A stretch of DNA of 64,000 nucleotides, taken from NCBI RefSeq assembly GCF_015711015.1, contig NZ_CP064653.1, forward strand, positions 1,922,001-1,986,000, read 5' to 3'. Position 1 is the stretch's first letter; each line of letters starts with the position of its first letter. The notes beneath the pieces are model-generated. The model worked only from the letters and a program-made list of their open reading frames with translations, made no database searches and was not told where the DNA came from. The DNA comes from Methylomonas sp. LL1. Lineage in GTDB: Bacteria; Pseudomonadota; Gammaproteobacteria; Methylococcales; Methylomonadaceae. The translations under genes were made by a program, and so were the position numbers. Below, piece after piece: positions 17,802 through 27,910 of the stretch.

Positions 17802-17829
17802 AAAAAAAATTGTAAGCGGAAGCTTACGG
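17802..17829 (-). terminator. Rho-independent terminator after recR
   Basis: On the minus strand a perfect 6-bp stem (GTAAGC / GCTTAC, loop TTCC) is followed by AA and a run of eight T (17802-17809). It lies 72 bases beyond the recR stop and ends the dnaX-ybaB-recR transcript. Confidence 0.75.
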
Positions 17830-17900
17830 CCAGCCGCCGCCGATACAAGCAAGCCCCCCCCACGGAAAGGGTTTGAACCCAAACGAGCCGTTCAGCCCGA

Positions 17901-18497
17901 TTAAAACTCGCGCCGGCCGTTGAAAGCGTGAGCCAAGGTACCGCTGTCGATGAATTCCAGCTCGCCGCCCATCGGCACCCCATGGGCGATACGGGTAGCG
18001 CGGATATTGAATTTGTTGGCGATTTCGCCGATAAAATGCGCGGTGGCCTGGCCTTCGATGGTGGAATTGGTAGCCAGAATAATTTCCTGGATGGCACCAC
18101 TAGCCAAACGCTGTTCCAGCAAATCGATACCCAGTTGATCGGGACCGATGCCATCCAAAGGCGACAGGCGGCCGTGCAATACAAAATATTTGCCTTTAAA
18201 ACTGGTGGCTTGATCGACCACCCAAACATCCGCGGCGCTTTCCACCACGCAGAGCAAGTCAGGGTCGCGCAGCGGATTGGCGCAGACATCGCAGACCTCG
18301 GATTCGGTCAGGGTACGGCAATCGCGGCAATAGCCAATGTTATCCATGGCTTGCGCCAGTATCCGGCTCAACTGCCTGCCGCCGTCGCGATTGCGTTGCA
18401 GCAATTGAAACGCCATGCGCTGCGCCGATTTCCGCCCGACACCGGGCAAGCAGCACAAGCTTTGGATCAGCTCTTTCAGCAAACCCTGGTTTTGCAT
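17901..18497 (-). CDS. recR: Recombination protein RecR
   Basis: A 198-residue protein of normal length. It has the N-terminal helix-hairpin-helix (LPGVGRKSAQRMAFQLL), a Cys4 zinc finger (CRDC ... CDVC, about residues 57-72) and a Toprim domain (LCVVESAADVW). With RecO and RecF it loads RecA at single-strand gaps. It sits three bases after ybaB in the conserved dnaX-ybaB-recR cluster. Confidence 0.96.
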   Translation of the reverse strand: MQNQGLLKELIQSLCCLPGVGRKSAQRMAFQLLQRNRDGGRQLSRILAQAMDNIGYCRDCRTLTESEVCDVCANPLRDPDLLCVVESAADVWVVDQATSFKGKYFVLHGRLSPLDGIGPDQLGIDLLEQRLASGAIQEIILATNSTIEGQATAHFIGEIANKFNIRATRIAHGVPMGGELEFIDSGTLAHAFNGRREF

Positions 18498-18499
18498 GA

Positions 18500-18823
18500 T
18501 TAGAACGGCATCTGAAATCCGGGAGGCAACGGCACGCCGGCGGTGACATCGGCCATTTTGTCCTTTTTCATTTTGCCGACTTTGTGCACGGCATCATTAA
18601 TCGCCGCCGCCACCAAATCTTCCAGCATGTCTTTATCGTCGCCCAGCAAGGACGGATCGATATGGACCTTGCGCACTTCGCGCTTACCGGTCATCAAGAT
18701 CGTCACCAATCCGCCGCCGGATTCACCTTGTACCTCCATCGCTTCCAGTTCCGCTTGGGCTTTTTTGAAGTTATCCTGCATTTTTTGGGCTTGCTGCATG
18801 ATGCCAGCGAGTGCGTTTTTCAT
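18500..18823 (-). CDS. ybaB: Nucleoid-associated protein YbaB/EbfC
   Basis: A 107-residue protein ([18 protein letters not shown]...) with the N-terminal coiled coil and C-terminal Met/Pro-rich tail of the YbaB/EbfC family, which binds DNA as a dimer. The frame opens four codons earlier at 18835, but GGGAG lies just upstream of the ATG at 18823, which I take as the start. That ribosome-binding site overlaps the dnaX stop. Confidence 0.93.
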   Translation of the reverse strand: MKNALAGIMQQAQKMQDNFKKAQAELEAMEVQGESGGGLVTILMTGKREVRKVHIDPSLLGDDKDMLEDLVAAAINDAVHKVGKMKKDKMADVTAGVPLPPGFQMPF

Positions 18824-18835
18824 GGTATCTCCCAT

Positions 18836-20476
18836 CTAGTTGAGCGGTTCTATGCTGCCAGGCATGATTCTGGCGTCAAAATTTTCTTTTAAGGCCTGAA
18901 CATTAGGATCGGCGTTGATGGCATCCACCGCCGCCTGTTGCCGGTCTTCGCGGGCTTTTTGTATTTCCAATGCCGGCGTCATTTGCTGACTGATTTGCGG
19001 CGTGATTTGCAGTTTTAAAGGCTTGCCGTAATATTTTTGCAGCGCCTCGCGTAATTTTTCTTCGGCGATGGTGCCTACCCGCTGAAATCCAGGGTCGATC
19101 AGTAAGCGGCAAACATTATCGTCCATGCCGTCCAGCACACAGTTATTGGCCAATTCGCGGGTGCGGCCGCCGATTTTCAAGGCGGCGATAATATCACTCC
19201 AACTACCGGGTTCGGCACTGCGTTCGGCGACTGGGGGCGGCGATAAGGTCAAATCATTGGATGCCGCCGGCATGGCGACCTGTGGTGTATGCGCGGGAGC
19301 GGCAGTTTGCGGCACCGAGGGCCGAGGCGCGACGGCTGGTTCCGGCTGCTGAAAGGAGGCGGGTTTAGCCGCCGATGGTGTTTCAGTTTCGCTGGATTGC
19401 GGGCGAAAGGTCAGCATTCTGAGCATCACCATTTCAAAACCGCTACGCGGGTCGGGCGCCAAATCCAGATCACGCTGGCCGATCAAACCGATTTGATAAA
19501 ACAGTTGCACATCTTCCGGCAATAAGGCTTTAGCCAGATTGGCCAGCAATTGCGGATCGAATTCATGATCGACAAAATCCGGCAGTTGCTGACGCAAGGC
19601 CACTCGATGCAAGACCCGCAGGATTTGCTGCAGAATATCGGCAAAATCCGGGGTCAATTCCGCCACCTCGGCGATGGTATCCAACACCCTCCGGCCGTCT
19701 TGAGCCGCCAAGGCTTGTAAAATATCGTCTATCGGCTGCTGGGCGACGGCACCGAGCATGCCGCTCACATCGGCCAGATTGACGCTGCCGCTGCCGTATA
19801 CGATGGCCTGATCCAGCAAACTCAAACCATCGCGCATGCTGCCGTCGGCGGCCCTGGCCAACAGTTTGATCGCAGCCGGTTCGAAGCCAATTTGTTCCTG
19901 GGCCAGGATGTAGCCCATCTGCTTTTCGATCTGATCCGGCAATAGGCGCTTTAAATTGAACTGTAAACAGCGCGACAGCACCGTGACCGGAATTTTGTGC
20001 GGATCGGTGGTGGCCAGCAAAAATTTGACGTGGGGCGGTGGCTCTTCCAGGGTTTTCAACAAGGCGTTGAAGCTGTGCCCGGACAACATGTGCACTTCGT
20101 CGATCAAATAGACTTTGTAGCGGCCTTGATTGGGCGCGTATTGGGCATTATCGAGCAAATCGCGGGTATCTTCGACCTTGGTCCGCGACGCCGCGTCGAC
20201 CTCGATCAAGTCCATGAAACGGCCTTGTTCGAAATCCCGGCATACCGGACATACGCCGCAAGGGTTGCTGTCCTGTAGATTTTCGCAATTGATGGCTTTG
20301 GCCAGAATCCGGGCAACCGTGGTTTTTCCCACCCCGCGGGTACCGGTGAATAAATAGGCGTGATGCAATCTATCATGCTGCAAGGCATGAATCAGCGATT
20401 GACTGACGTGCTCCTGGCCGACTAGCTGTGTAAAGTTACTGGGACGCCATTTTCTGGCAAGAACCTGATAAGCCAT
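18836..20476 (-). CDS. dnaX: DNA polymerase III subunits gamma/tau
   Basis: A 546-residue clamp-loader ATPase. It has Walker A GTRGVGKTT (about 45-53), four zinc Cys (C64, C73, C76, C79), Walker B LIDEVHML and the SRC motif (LSRCLQF). A Pro/Ala-rich linker follows, then a tau-type C-terminal domain. The open frame extends to 20539, but MAYQVLARKWRP is the family start. It lies just downstream of the 4.5S RNA gene, as in many gammaproteobacteria. I did not find a clear slippery A-run frameshift site for gamma. Confidence 0.96.
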   Translation of the reverse strand: MAYQVLARKWRPSNFTQLVGQEHVSQSLIHALQHDRLHHAYLFTGTRGVGKTTVARILAKAINCENLQDSNPCGVCPVCRDFEQGRFMDLIEVDAASRTKVEDTRDLLDNAQYAPNQGRYKVYLIDEVHMLSGHSFNALLKTLEEPPPHVKFLLATTDPHKIPVTVLSRCLQFNLKRLLPDQIEKQMGYILAQEQIGFEPAAIKLLARAADGSMRDGLSLLDQAIVYGSGSVNLADVSGMLGAVAQQPIDDILQALAAQDGRRVLDTIAEVAELTPDFADILQQILRVLHRVALRQQLPDFVDHEFDPQLLANLAKALLPEDVQLFYQIGLIGQRDLDLAPDPRSGFEMVMLRMLTFRPQSSETETPSAAKPASFQQPEPAVAPRPSVPQTAAPAHTPQVAMPAASNDLTLSPPPVAERSAEPGSWSDIIAALKIGGRTRELANNCVLDGMDDNVCRLLIDPGFQRVGTIAEEKLREALQKYYGKPLKLQITPQISQQMTPALEIQKAREDRQQAAVDAINADPNVQALKENFDARIMPGSIEPLN

Positions 20477-20506
20477 TAGCGAGGAGAAAAGGGGACTGTT
20501 TGGGCG

Positions 20507-20613
20507 GATACTGTGCCAGCCACATCCCGGCACACGCATCCGCTGCTACCGTTGCTTCCTTCCGGACCTGGCGGGGTTTACAGCGTATCGTTGCGAGAGG
20601 ACCGACACAGTAA
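20507..20613 (-). ncRNA. ffs: Signal recognition particle 4.5S RNA
   Basis: The minus strand carries the diagnostic apical domain GGTCCGGAAGGAAGCA together with GTGTGCCGGGATGTGGCTGG. The ends pair (TACTGTG at the 5' side with CACAGTA at the 3' side), giving a ~105-nt hairpin like E. coli 4.5S RNA. It binds Ffh for co-translational membrane targeting. Exact termini are estimated from the pairing. Confidence 0.93.
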
Positions 20614-20647
20614 CCATAAAACATCAGCCGAAAGCTGAAGAGCAGGC

Positions 20648-20676
20648 ATTATGCCTAAAATGCACCGCCTTGGCAA
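20648..20676 (-). promoter_or_regulatory. Sigma-70 promoter of ffs
   Basis: Minus strand: -35 TTGCCA (20676-20671), 17-base spacer, -10 CATAAT (20653-20648). Start of transcription would be about 25-30 bases before the mature RNA, matching the 5' leader that RNase P removes from 4.5S precursors. It may also drive dnaX. Confidence 0.65.
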
Positions 20677-20681
20677 GCCAA

Positions 20682-21650
20682 TTATTGAAAATTGATGGAT
20701 TTAACCGCCGTACCTAGTGCATGGGCAAACGAAGCGCCAAATTTACCGGCCAATCGATCGATCAAACGTTCTTGCGGGGTAAAGTTTAATTGCTCCTCGG
20801 TGCCTATCACTTCGCGCGCAACCGAATCGACACTGCCGAAATCGTCCGCTAGACCGAGCTTGACGCCTTCTTCGCCGGTCCAAACCAAGCCGGAGAACAT
20901 GTCCGGAGTTTCTTTCAATCGATCGCCACGCCCCTGCTTGACGGCGGCGATGAATTGTTGATGCACCTGATCCAACAGGGATTGCATATGCTTGGTTTCC
21001 TGTTCCTTCACCGGCGAAAACGGGTCCAGCAAGGCCTTATGCTCGCCGGCGGTCAACAAGCGGCGTTCGACACCCAACTTTTCCAGGACATTACTAAAAC
21101 CGAAACCGTTCATTATCACGCCGATGGAACCGATCAGACTGGCTTGGCTGACATAAATCTTGTCGCTGGCCGAAGCGATATAGTAGCCGCCGGATGCGCA
21201 CATATCTCCCACCACCGAATAAATCGGCATATCCGGATGCTCGGCTTTTTGCCGGCGGATTTCATCGTAAATATAGGCCGACTGCACCGCGCTGCCGCCC
21301 GGCGAATTGATGTTCAGGATGATGCCCTTGGTGTTCTTGTCCTTGACAGCATCACGCAAGCCCTCGATCACCGTAGTGGCATTAGCCGACTCGCCTTCGG
21401 CAATCATGCCCAGCACATCGATTACGGCCGCATGCTGCTTACCGGAACTGATTTCGGCTTCGAAGCGCGGATAAACCAGCAACCCCAGCGCCACGGCCAG
21501 ATAAGCAAAAGTTAAAAACTTAAAAAAAATTCCCCAGCGCCTGGCCTTTTTCTGTTCATCAATGGCCGAAAACGCCAGTTTTTCCAAAACCTGTTTTTCC
21601 CACCCCGCGGCGCCTTGCTCGGATGTATTCGGATGCTGTTGATTTTCCAT
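20682..21650 (-). CDS. S49 family signal peptide peptidase (SppA-like, short form)
   Basis: A 322-residue single-domain SppA relative with one membrane helix (about 43-62). The substrate-binding stretch is LNINSPGGSA, the nucleophile Ser lies in DMCASGGYYIAS, and the general-base Lys lies in TAGEHKALLDPF. It degrades cleaved signal peptides in the membrane. It is followed closely by the HAD phosphatase and RluC genes on the same strand, so transcription probably runs rluC-gph-sppA. Confidence 0.92.
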   Translation of the reverse strand: MENQQHPNTSEQGAAGWEKQVLEKLAFSAIDEQKKARRWGIFFKFLTFAYLAVALGLLVYPRFEAEISSGKQHAAVIDVLGMIAEGESANATTVIEGLRDAVKDKNTKGIILNINSPGGSAVQSAYIYDEIRRQKAEHPDMPIYSVVGDMCASGGYYIASASDKIYVSQASLIGSIGVIMNGFGFSNVLEKLGVERRLLTAGEHKALLDPFSPVKEQETKHMQSLLDQVHQQFIAAVKQGRGDRLKETPDMFSGLVWTGEEGVKLGLADDFGSVDSVAREVIGTEEQLNFTPQERLIDRLAGKFGASFAHALGTAVKSINFQ

Positions 21651-21661
21651 GTTTGGATCTC

Positions 21662-22309
21662 TTAAATAATGTCTAATAACTCAGTCGGATAGGATAGACA
21701 ACACAAGGGGCGAAATTGTTGCAATGTCGATTCGGAATGTGCGCCACAAGTCACGCCGACCGCGACGACTTGCGCGTTCAACGCCATTTGCAAGTCATGT
21801 ACCGAGTCGCCGACCATCAAGGTCCGCTGCTTGTCGACGCCCAATTCAGCCACGATCTGATCGATCATCAACGGATTGGGCTTGGACGCGGTTTGATCGG
21901 AGCAACGCGTGGTGCAAAACAAATCGGCCAGACCGGTAGCCTCAATGGCCTTGGCCAAACCGGAAGCCTTTTTGCCGGTGGCCACCGCCAATCGGTAACC
22001 CTGGCGTCTGAATTGCCGCAACATGTCGGAAACTCCCGGAAACAAATCGTCCGGACTGATTTGTTTGGAGAAAAAATTTTGACTGTAATGCGCGGCAAGC
22101 TTGGCGCGGGTCTCCTCGTCAGCCACAGGAAACAGTGTCTCGATCGCCTTCTCGATACTTAAACCGATAATGTCCCTGGCCGCCTGCGGCTCGGGTACCG
22201 GGCAACCATAATGCGCGGCGGCCCGCTGAATACACTGAACGATCCAGTCGATCGAATCGACCAAGGTGCCGTCCCAATCGAAAATAATCAAATCAAAGCG
22301 GTTTTTCAT
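21662..22309 (-). CDS. HAD family hydrolase, phosphoglycolate phosphatase-like
   Basis: A 215-residue HAD phosphatase with motif I DWDGTLVDS, motif II Thr (VATGKKASG), motif III Lys (SKPNPLM) and motif IV GDSVHDLQMA. It closely follows rluC (17-base overlap), an arrangement common in gammaproteobacteria where this gene is annotated as phosphoglycolate phosphatase or YcjU-like. The true substrate is not certain. Confidence 0.85.
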   Translation of the reverse strand: MKNRFDLIIFDWDGTLVDSIDWIVQCIQRAAAHYGCPVPEPQAARDIIGLSIEKAIETLFPVADEETRAKLAAHYSQNFFSKQISPDDLFPGVSDMLRQFRRQGYRLAVATGKKASGLAKAIEATGLADLFCTTRCSDQTASKPNPLMIDQIVAELGVDKQRTLMVGDSVHDLQMALNAQVVAVGVTCGAHSESTLQQFRPLCCLSYPTELLDII

Positions 22310-23252
22310 GGCTCAGCAAATCTTGTAAATCGTCGGGCAACGGTGCGACAAAATGCAACTCGGCACCGGTCACCGGATGGGCGAATTGCAATTGCTCGGC
22401 ATGCAAAAAAAGCCGCTTATAACCGCGTTTTTTAAAAGCCTTGTTGATCTCGCTTTCGCCGTAACGGTCGTCGGCCACAATCGGATGCCCCAGCCAGGCC
22501 GCATGCACCCGAATCTGATGCGTACGGCCGGTTTTGGGGGCCGCATGCACCAGGGTGGCATCCTGAAATTGTTTCAAGCGGGTAAACAAGGTCTCGGCCG
22601 ACTTGCCGGCCTGGCTGACCGTTACCATGCGTTCGCCGCCTTGATTGACGTTTTTCAGCAGCGGCACGTCGACCAGCTGCTTTTTGCGCTTGAACTGACC
22701 GGCCAACAAAGCCAGATAGGTTTTCCGAATCCCATCGCCTCGAAACAACTCATGCAGCACCTTCAAAACCGAACGTTTTTTGGCAATCAGCAAACAACCG
22801 GAGGTTTCCTTGTCCAGCCTGTGCACCAATTCCAAAAACTTTTGTTGCGGCCTGATTTGCCGCAAGGCTTCAATTACCCCGGATTGCACGCCGCTGCCGC
22901 CATGCACGGCGAAGCCCGAGGGTTTATTCAGCACGATAAAACCGTCGTCCTCGAACAAGATGTGGTTTTCCAGACTGTATTTCAAGGTGGGTTGAACGAT
23001 AACCTCATCGGCCTTCTCGGCGACTCTGACCGGCGGAATCCTGACGATGTCGCCCAAAACCAATTTATAACTGACCTCGACCCTCCCCTTATTGACCCTG
23101 ACCTCGCCTTTTCTAACCATCCGATAAATTCGAGTTTTGGGTACGCCCTTAAGGTAACCGATGAGAAAATTATCGAGTCGCTGCTCGCAATTGGCTTCGG
23201 TGATTTCCAGCCATTGCACTTGTGGATTGATCTGGTCGTTAGCGGTTTTCAT
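22293..23252 (-). CDS. rluC: 23S rRNA pseudouridine(955/2504/2580) synthase
   Basis: A 319-residue protein with an N-terminal S4 RNA-binding domain (QRLDNFLIGYLKGVPKTRIYRMVRKGEVRV region) and the RsuA/RluA catalytic core with Asp in HRLDKETSG. It is divergent from rne, as in E. coli, which supports RluC over RluD. Confidence 0.93.
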   Translation of the reverse strand: MKTANDQINPQVQWLEITEANCEQRLDNFLIGYLKGVPKTRIYRMVRKGEVRVNKGRVEVSYKLVLGDIVRIPPVRVAEKADEVIVQPTLKYSLENHILFEDDGFIVLNKPSGFAVHGGSGVQSGVIEALRQIRPQQKFLELVHRLDKETSGCLLIAKKRSVLKVLHELFRGDGIRKTYLALLAGQFKRKKQLVDVPLLKNVNQGGERMVTVSQAGKSAETLFTRLKQFQDATLVHAAPKTGRTHQIRVHAAWLGHPIVADDRYGESEINKAFKKRGYKRLFLHAEQLQFAHPVTGAELHFVAPLPDDLQDLLSHEKPL

Positions 23253-23293
23253 GCCATAAATAATAACAATTTATCTCCAATCCATGTTTAAAA

Positions 23294-23322
23294 TTGCTGC
23301 TGCCGGTAAAGATTGCTATATT
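23294..23322 (+). promoter_or_regulatory. Candidate rne promoter
   Basis: -35-like TTGCTG (23294-23299), 17-base spacer, -10 TATATT (23317-23322). Transcription from about 23329 would give a ~340-nt leader before rne, similar in length to the E. coli rne leader that mediates RNase E autoregulation. The gap 23253-23667 otherwise holds no gene; possible stem-loops in the leader were not resolved by eye. Confidence 0.5.
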
Positions 23323-23667
23323 AAGATAGTTTATCGATGGATAGACTTAACAAAAATAATTAGCCCATGGCCGGACGTTATACGTCCTTGCCAACTAAAG
23401 AATTTTTTCGGGTTTTATCGCTCAACCCATGATGAGCGACTGCATCCTTAAAGCACAGAGCACAGTTAAACAGATCGCCCTATCCAAGCGCCGCCCCTCG
23501 GCATGTCCGATGATAATCCGCTGCTCCACAACGACGCTCCGCCGTTTTCAGTCAGCCTGGCCGCTCCTTTAAAGATAAAGATCAAGGTGGGAAAGCCACC
23601 TTTATCCGCGACAGACAAGCTGTTTAATTCTCTTAGCAAGGATACATATAACAACAAGGATAATTGA

Positions 23668-25839
23668 ATGAAAAGAATGCTTATCAACGCCACGCAGCCC
23701 GAAGAGCTGCGAGTGGCATTGGTAGATGGTCAAAAACTGTATGATTTTGACATCGAAGTCCCTTCAAAAGAACAAAAAAAATCCAACATTTACAAAGGCA
23801 TCATCACCAGGGTAGAACCCAGTCTCGAAGCAGCCTTCGTCAATTACGGCTCCGAAAAACACGGTTTTCTGCCGTTCAAGGAAATCGCGCCGGAATACCG
23901 AAACAGCGGCGAATCCGAAGAAAAAACCAATAAAATCGGCATCCGCGAAGGCCAGGAAATCGTCGTTCAGATCGAAAAAGAAGAACGCGGCAACAAAGGC
24001 GCCGCCCTCACCACCTACATCAGCTTGGCCGGCACCTATCTGGTGTTGATGCCCAACAATCCCAAAGCCGGCGGCATTTCCAGACGCATAGAAGGCGAGA
24101 ATCGCAGCGAATTACGCGAAACCATGGCCGGCCTGGAAATCCCGGACAGCATGGGCTTAATCATTCGCACCGCCGGTTCCGACAAAAACGTCGAGGAGCT
24201 GCAGTGGGACTTGAACTACCTGCTGCAACTCTGGGAAGCCATCGACCGCTCCAGCAGCGAGCAAACAGCACCGTTCCTGATCTTTCAGGAAAGCAACGTG
24301 ATTATCCGCGCCTTGCGCGACCATTTGCGCGGCGACATCGACGAAATCCTGATCGACCAGGAAGGCGCCTTCAAACTGGTGCACAACTTCCTCAAACAGG
24401 TGATGCCGCATAACCTGCAAAAAGCCAAGCTGTATCAGGACAGCGTACCGCTGTTCAGCCGCTACCAGATCGAAACCCAGATCGAAATGGCCTACAAGCG
24501 CGAAGTGTCGCTGCCGTCCGGCGGCTCCATCGTCATTGATCACACCGAAGCCTTGACCTCGATCGATATTAACTCGGCCCGCGCCACCAAGGGCAGCGAC
24601 ATTGAGGAAACCGCGCTGAACACCAACCTGGAAGCATCCGACGAAATCGCCCGCCAACTGCGTTTGCGCGACTTGGGCGGATTGTTTGTGATCGATTTCA
24701 TCGACATGATGTCGAATAAAAATCAGCGCGAAGTCGAAAACCGCCTGCGCGACGCCTTGAAAATCGACCGAGCGCGCATCCAAACCGGTCGTATCTCGCG
24801 TTTCGGTTTGATGGAAATGTCCAGACAACGGCTGCGTCCTTCGCTGGGCGACTCGACCCAACTGACCTGCCCACGCTGCAAGGGTCAAGGCACGATCCGC
24901 AACGTCGAATCGGTCACGCTGGCCGTACTACGCCTGATCGAAGAGGAAGCGATGAAAAAAGGCACCGAGCGCGTCATCGCCCACCTGCCCATCGACTGCG
25001 CCACCTTTTTGCTGAACGAAAAACGCTCGGCCATCCAGGAACTGGAAACCCGGCTGAAAGTCAGCATCGTGGTATTGCCCAGCAAACACATCGAAACACC
25101 GGCTTACGACATCGAGCGCATCAAATCCCTGGAAGGCATGGAAGATAAACCCAGCCACCTGCAAATCAAGGAAGACGACATCACTGTACCCGACTTTGCC
25201 AAACAAACCGGCCCCAAAGCCGAGCGCGCGGCGGTGAAGGAATTTTTACCGGACGCCCCCGCCCCGGTACAAAACAAAAAGACCTCAACCAGCCTGATAC
25301 AACGTTTCTGGCAACGCCTGATCGGCCAAAGCAAGGTAGCGGAAATTGCGGAATCTTCCACTAAAACCAGCGAAGGCGAAGGCAAGTCCAAATCATCCGC
25401 CCGCAACAATCGCCGCGACCGAGATCGTCCAAGCGGAGGCCGTAACAACCCGCGCAGGAACAACAAACGCGGCTTCAATCCCGCCCAACCGGTTGAAGCC
25501 GGCGCCAACGCCGAAGACAACAGCTCGACCGCAATCGAATCGGTGGCGGATACCAGCGACAACGCCGCAAGCAAAACCTCGCCAACCGGTGACCGTCCCG
25601 CTCGCAGAGGCCGCAATCGCCGCCGTAATCCACGCAACGCCGGCGAAAGAAGACCCGAGCAAAGCCAGGGGGAATCCGATAGCCAAGAGCGCATCTCCTC
25701 GCCGGTAAACAGCGCCGGCGACGATCAACCACGTCCCTATGCGGCGGACTTTGCCGAACGTAAGCAACGTTCCAGCGCGGAACAGCAAGAATCCAGACCC
25801 AGCGAAAGTCATCAACCGACATCCGCTGCCGAAGACTAA
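23668..25839 (+). CDS. rne: Ribonuclease E
   Basis: A 723-residue protein starting [17 protein letters not shown]. It contains an S1 domain (about 38-120), 5'-sensor and RNase H-like parts, metal-binding Asp motifs SIDINSA and VIDFIDMM, and the Zn-link CPRCKGQG (401-408). The ~200-residue C-terminal tail is rich in Arg, Asn, Ser and Pro (RNA-binding, scaffold-like) and shorter than in E. coli (1061 residues). It cuts AU-rich single-stranded RNA and processes rRNA and tRNA. AAGGATAATTG precedes the ATG. Confidence 0.95.
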   Translation: MKRMLINATQPEELRVALVDGQKLYDFDIEVPSKEQKKSNIYKGIITRVEPSLEAAFVNYGSEKHGFLPFKEIAPEYRNSGESEEKTNKIGIREGQEIVVQIEKEERGNKGAALTTYISLAGTYLVLMPNNPKAGGISRRIEGENRSELRETMAGLEIPDSMGLIIRTAGSDKNVEELQWDLNYLLQLWEAIDRSSSEQTAPFLIFQESNVIIRALRDHLRGDIDEILIDQEGAFKLVHNFLKQVMPHNLQKAKLYQDSVPLFSRYQIETQIEMAYKREVSLPSGGSIVIDHTEALTSIDINSARATKGSDIEETALNTNLEASDEIARQLRLRDLGGLFVIDFIDMMSNKNQREVENRLRDALKIDRARIQTGRISRFGLMEMSRQRLRPSLGDSTQLTCPRCKGQGTIRNVESVTLAVLRLIEEEAMKKGTERVIAHLPIDCATFLLNEKRSAIQELETRLKVSIVVLPSKHIETPAYDIERIKSLEGMEDKPSHLQIKEDDITVPDFAKQTGPKAERAAVKEFLPDAPAPVQNKKTSTSLIQRFWQRLIGQSKVAEIAESSTKTSEGEGKSKSSARNNRRDRDRPSGGRNNPRRNNKRGFNPAQPVEAGANAEDNSSTAIESVADTSDNAASKTSPTGDRPARRGRNRRRNPRNAGERRPEQSQGESDSQERISSPVNSAGDDQPRPYAADFAERKQRSSAEQQESRPSESHQPTSAAED

Positions 25840-25854
25840 GCGGAATCGATGGCA

Positions 25855-25886
25855 CCGGCTTCAAACCTTCATTGGTTTGAAGCCGG
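25855..25886 (+). terminator. Strong hairpin after rne
   Basis: A perfect 13-bp stem CCGGCTTCAAACC / GGTTTGAAGCCGG with a 6-base loop starts 15 bases after the rne stop. It has no T-run, so it may stabilise the 3' end or act as an atypical terminator. Confidence 0.5.
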
Positions 25887-26072
25887 ATTGCCGGGCCGAA
25901 ATACCTCCCCCCCATTCCGCCTACCAGCCCGGTAAACTCCCGATTGGATTTACAAACCCCTTGTCACAAACCTTAGCGGTTCTTTTACAAATAAAACCGA
26001 TTTAACCCCTCTTATTTTTTCCCGAAAAAAACGCGATAATAAGCAATTGATATACCAATCATTTAACAAACC

Positions 26073-27659
26073 ATGACACTCTCCGAAATCGCCACCGAAG
26101 GCGGCAGACGCCGCACCTTTGCCATCATTTCCCACCCAGACGCCGGTAAAACCACCATCACCGAAAAACTGCTGCTGTTCGGCGGCGCGATTCAGCTGGC
26201 CGGTTCGGTCAAGGGCCGCAAGGCTGCGCGCCATGCCACGTCCGACTGGATGGAAATGGAAAAGGAACGGGGAATTTCGGTCACCACCTCGGTGATGCAG
26301 TTCGAGCACAACGATTGCATCATCAACCTGCTGGACACGCCGGGCCACGAAGACTTCTCCGAGGACACCTACCGCACCCTGACCGCCGTCGATTCGGCGT
26401 TGATGGTGATCGACGTCGCCAAGGGCGTCGAGGATAGAACCATCAAATTGATGGAAGTCTGCCGCTTGCGCGACACCCCTATCCTGACCTTCATCAACAA
26501 GCTGGACCGCGAGGGCCGCGAACCGATCGAGCTCTTGGACGAGGTCGAAAGCGTGCTGAAAATCGAATGCGCGCCGATGACTTGGCCGATCGGCATGGGC
26601 AAGCGTTTCAAGGGCGTCTATCAATTGTATAAAGACGAGATATTGTTATTCAGCCCGCACCACGGCGGCCGCATCGCCAAGGCCGAAATCGTCAAGGGCT
26701 TGAACAACCCCCACCTGGATGAGCTACTGGGCTATCAGGCTGAGGAACTGCGCGAGGAAATCGAACTGGTCAAGGGCGCCAGCCACGAATTCGACCATGG
26801 CAAATATCTGCGCGGCGAACAAACGCCGGTGTTTTTCGGCTCGGCAATCAACAACTTCGGCATCATCGAATTGCTTGATGCCTTTGCCGAATACGCGCCC
26901 GGCCCGAGGCCCCGCAAGGCCGAACAGCGCGAGGTCGAGCCGAGCGAGGAAAAATTCGCCGGCTTCGTTTTCAAGATCCAGGCCAACATGGACCCGGCCC
27001 ACCGTGATCGGGTGGCCTTCATGCGTATTTGCTCCGGCAAGTTCGACAAGGGCATGAAAATGCATCATGTGCGGATCGGCAAGAGCATCCAAGTCGCTAA
27101 CGCGATCACCTTCCAGGCCGACAGCCGCAAGAACGTCGAGGAAGCCTATCCGGGCGACATCATCGGCCTGCACAACCACGGCACCATTCAGGTCGGCGAT
27201 ACCTTCACTCAGGGCGAGAATCTTAAATTCGGCGGCATCCCCTACTTCGCCCCGGAGTTGTTCCGCCGCGTGGTATTGAAAGACCCGCTACGCGCCAAGG
27301 CTTTGCAAAAAGGTCTGGTGCAACTGACCGAGGAAGGCGCGACCCAGTTATTCAAGCCACTGAAAAATAATGATTTGATCTTGGGCGCCGTGGGTATTTT
27401 GCAGTTCGATGTAACGGCGCATCGCTTGAAAAACGAATACAACGTGGAATGCGTCTACGATGCCTCGCCGATCAACACCGTGCGCTGGGTCAGCGCCAAG
27501 AATCCAGCCAAGCTGGAAGAATTCAAGAACAAGGCTTTCGAAAACCTGGCCGAGGACGGCGGCGGTTACCTAGTCTATCTGGCCAGCAGCCGAGTCAATC
27601 TGCAACTGACCGAGGAACGTTGGCCGGATATTAGCTTTAGCGCGACCCGGGAACTTTGA
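26073..27659 (+). CDS. prfC: Peptide chain release factor 3
   Basis: A 528-residue translational GTPase with G1 [10 protein letters not shown]3 [16 protein letters not shown] and G4 NKLDR. The RF3-specific stretch is [20 protein letters not shown]. It recycles RF1 and RF2 from the ribosome after termination. Length is normal and it stands alone. The 250 bases after it contain no gene I can support. Confidence 0.96.
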   Translation: MTLSEIATEGGRRRTFAIISHPDAGKTTITEKLLLFGGAIQLAGSVKGRKAARHATSDWMEMEKERGISVTTSVMQFEHNDCIINLLDTPGHEDFSEDTYRTLTAVDSALMVIDVAKGVEDRTIKLMEVCRLRDTPILTFINKLDREGREPIELLDEVESVLKIECAPMTWPIGMGKRFKGVYQLYKDEILLFSPHHGGRIAKAEIVKGLNNPHLDELLGYQAEELREEIELVKGASHEFDHGKYLRGEQTPVFFGSAINNFGIIELLDAFAEYAPGPRPRKAEQREVEPSEEKFAGFVFKIQANMDPAHRDRVAFMRICSGKFDKGMKMHHVRIGKSIQVANAITFQADSRKNVEEAYPGDIIGLHNHGTIQVGDTFTQGENLKFGGIPYFAPELFRRVVLKDPLRAKALQKGLVQLTEEGATQLFKPLKNNDLILGAVGILQFDVTAHRLKNEYNVECVYDASPINTVRWVSAKNPAKLEEFKNKAFENLAEDGGGYLVYLASSRVNLQLTEERWPDISFSATREL

Positions 27660-27910
27660 TTCACGGCCTCTTGAAGAGTAGCCCTCGGCGGTCTATGGCG
27701 CTGCCGAGATTACCCCCTCTTACCTCAAGTTTCCCTCTCTTCCACACGTTATTTCCAACCCGGCAAGCGCCAAGCGTGATACTCTGACCCCGGAGCCGGT
27801 TGGAATTCGGACCCAAGCAAGTGCCTTATCGGCCTGCATGCCTCTTCAGGTGAAGCGCTGTGCCCGTTCGATCAGAACCTTATCGACACAAGCCATCACC
27901 ATGAGTAAAC

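Noticed and set aside
24157-24888. 243-codon antisense frame inside rne
   Set aside because: It lies opposite the conserved catalytic core of rne and has no independent support.
27660-27910. CTCGGC/GCCGAG hairpin after prfC as a terminator
   Set aside because: The loop is long and no T-run follows.
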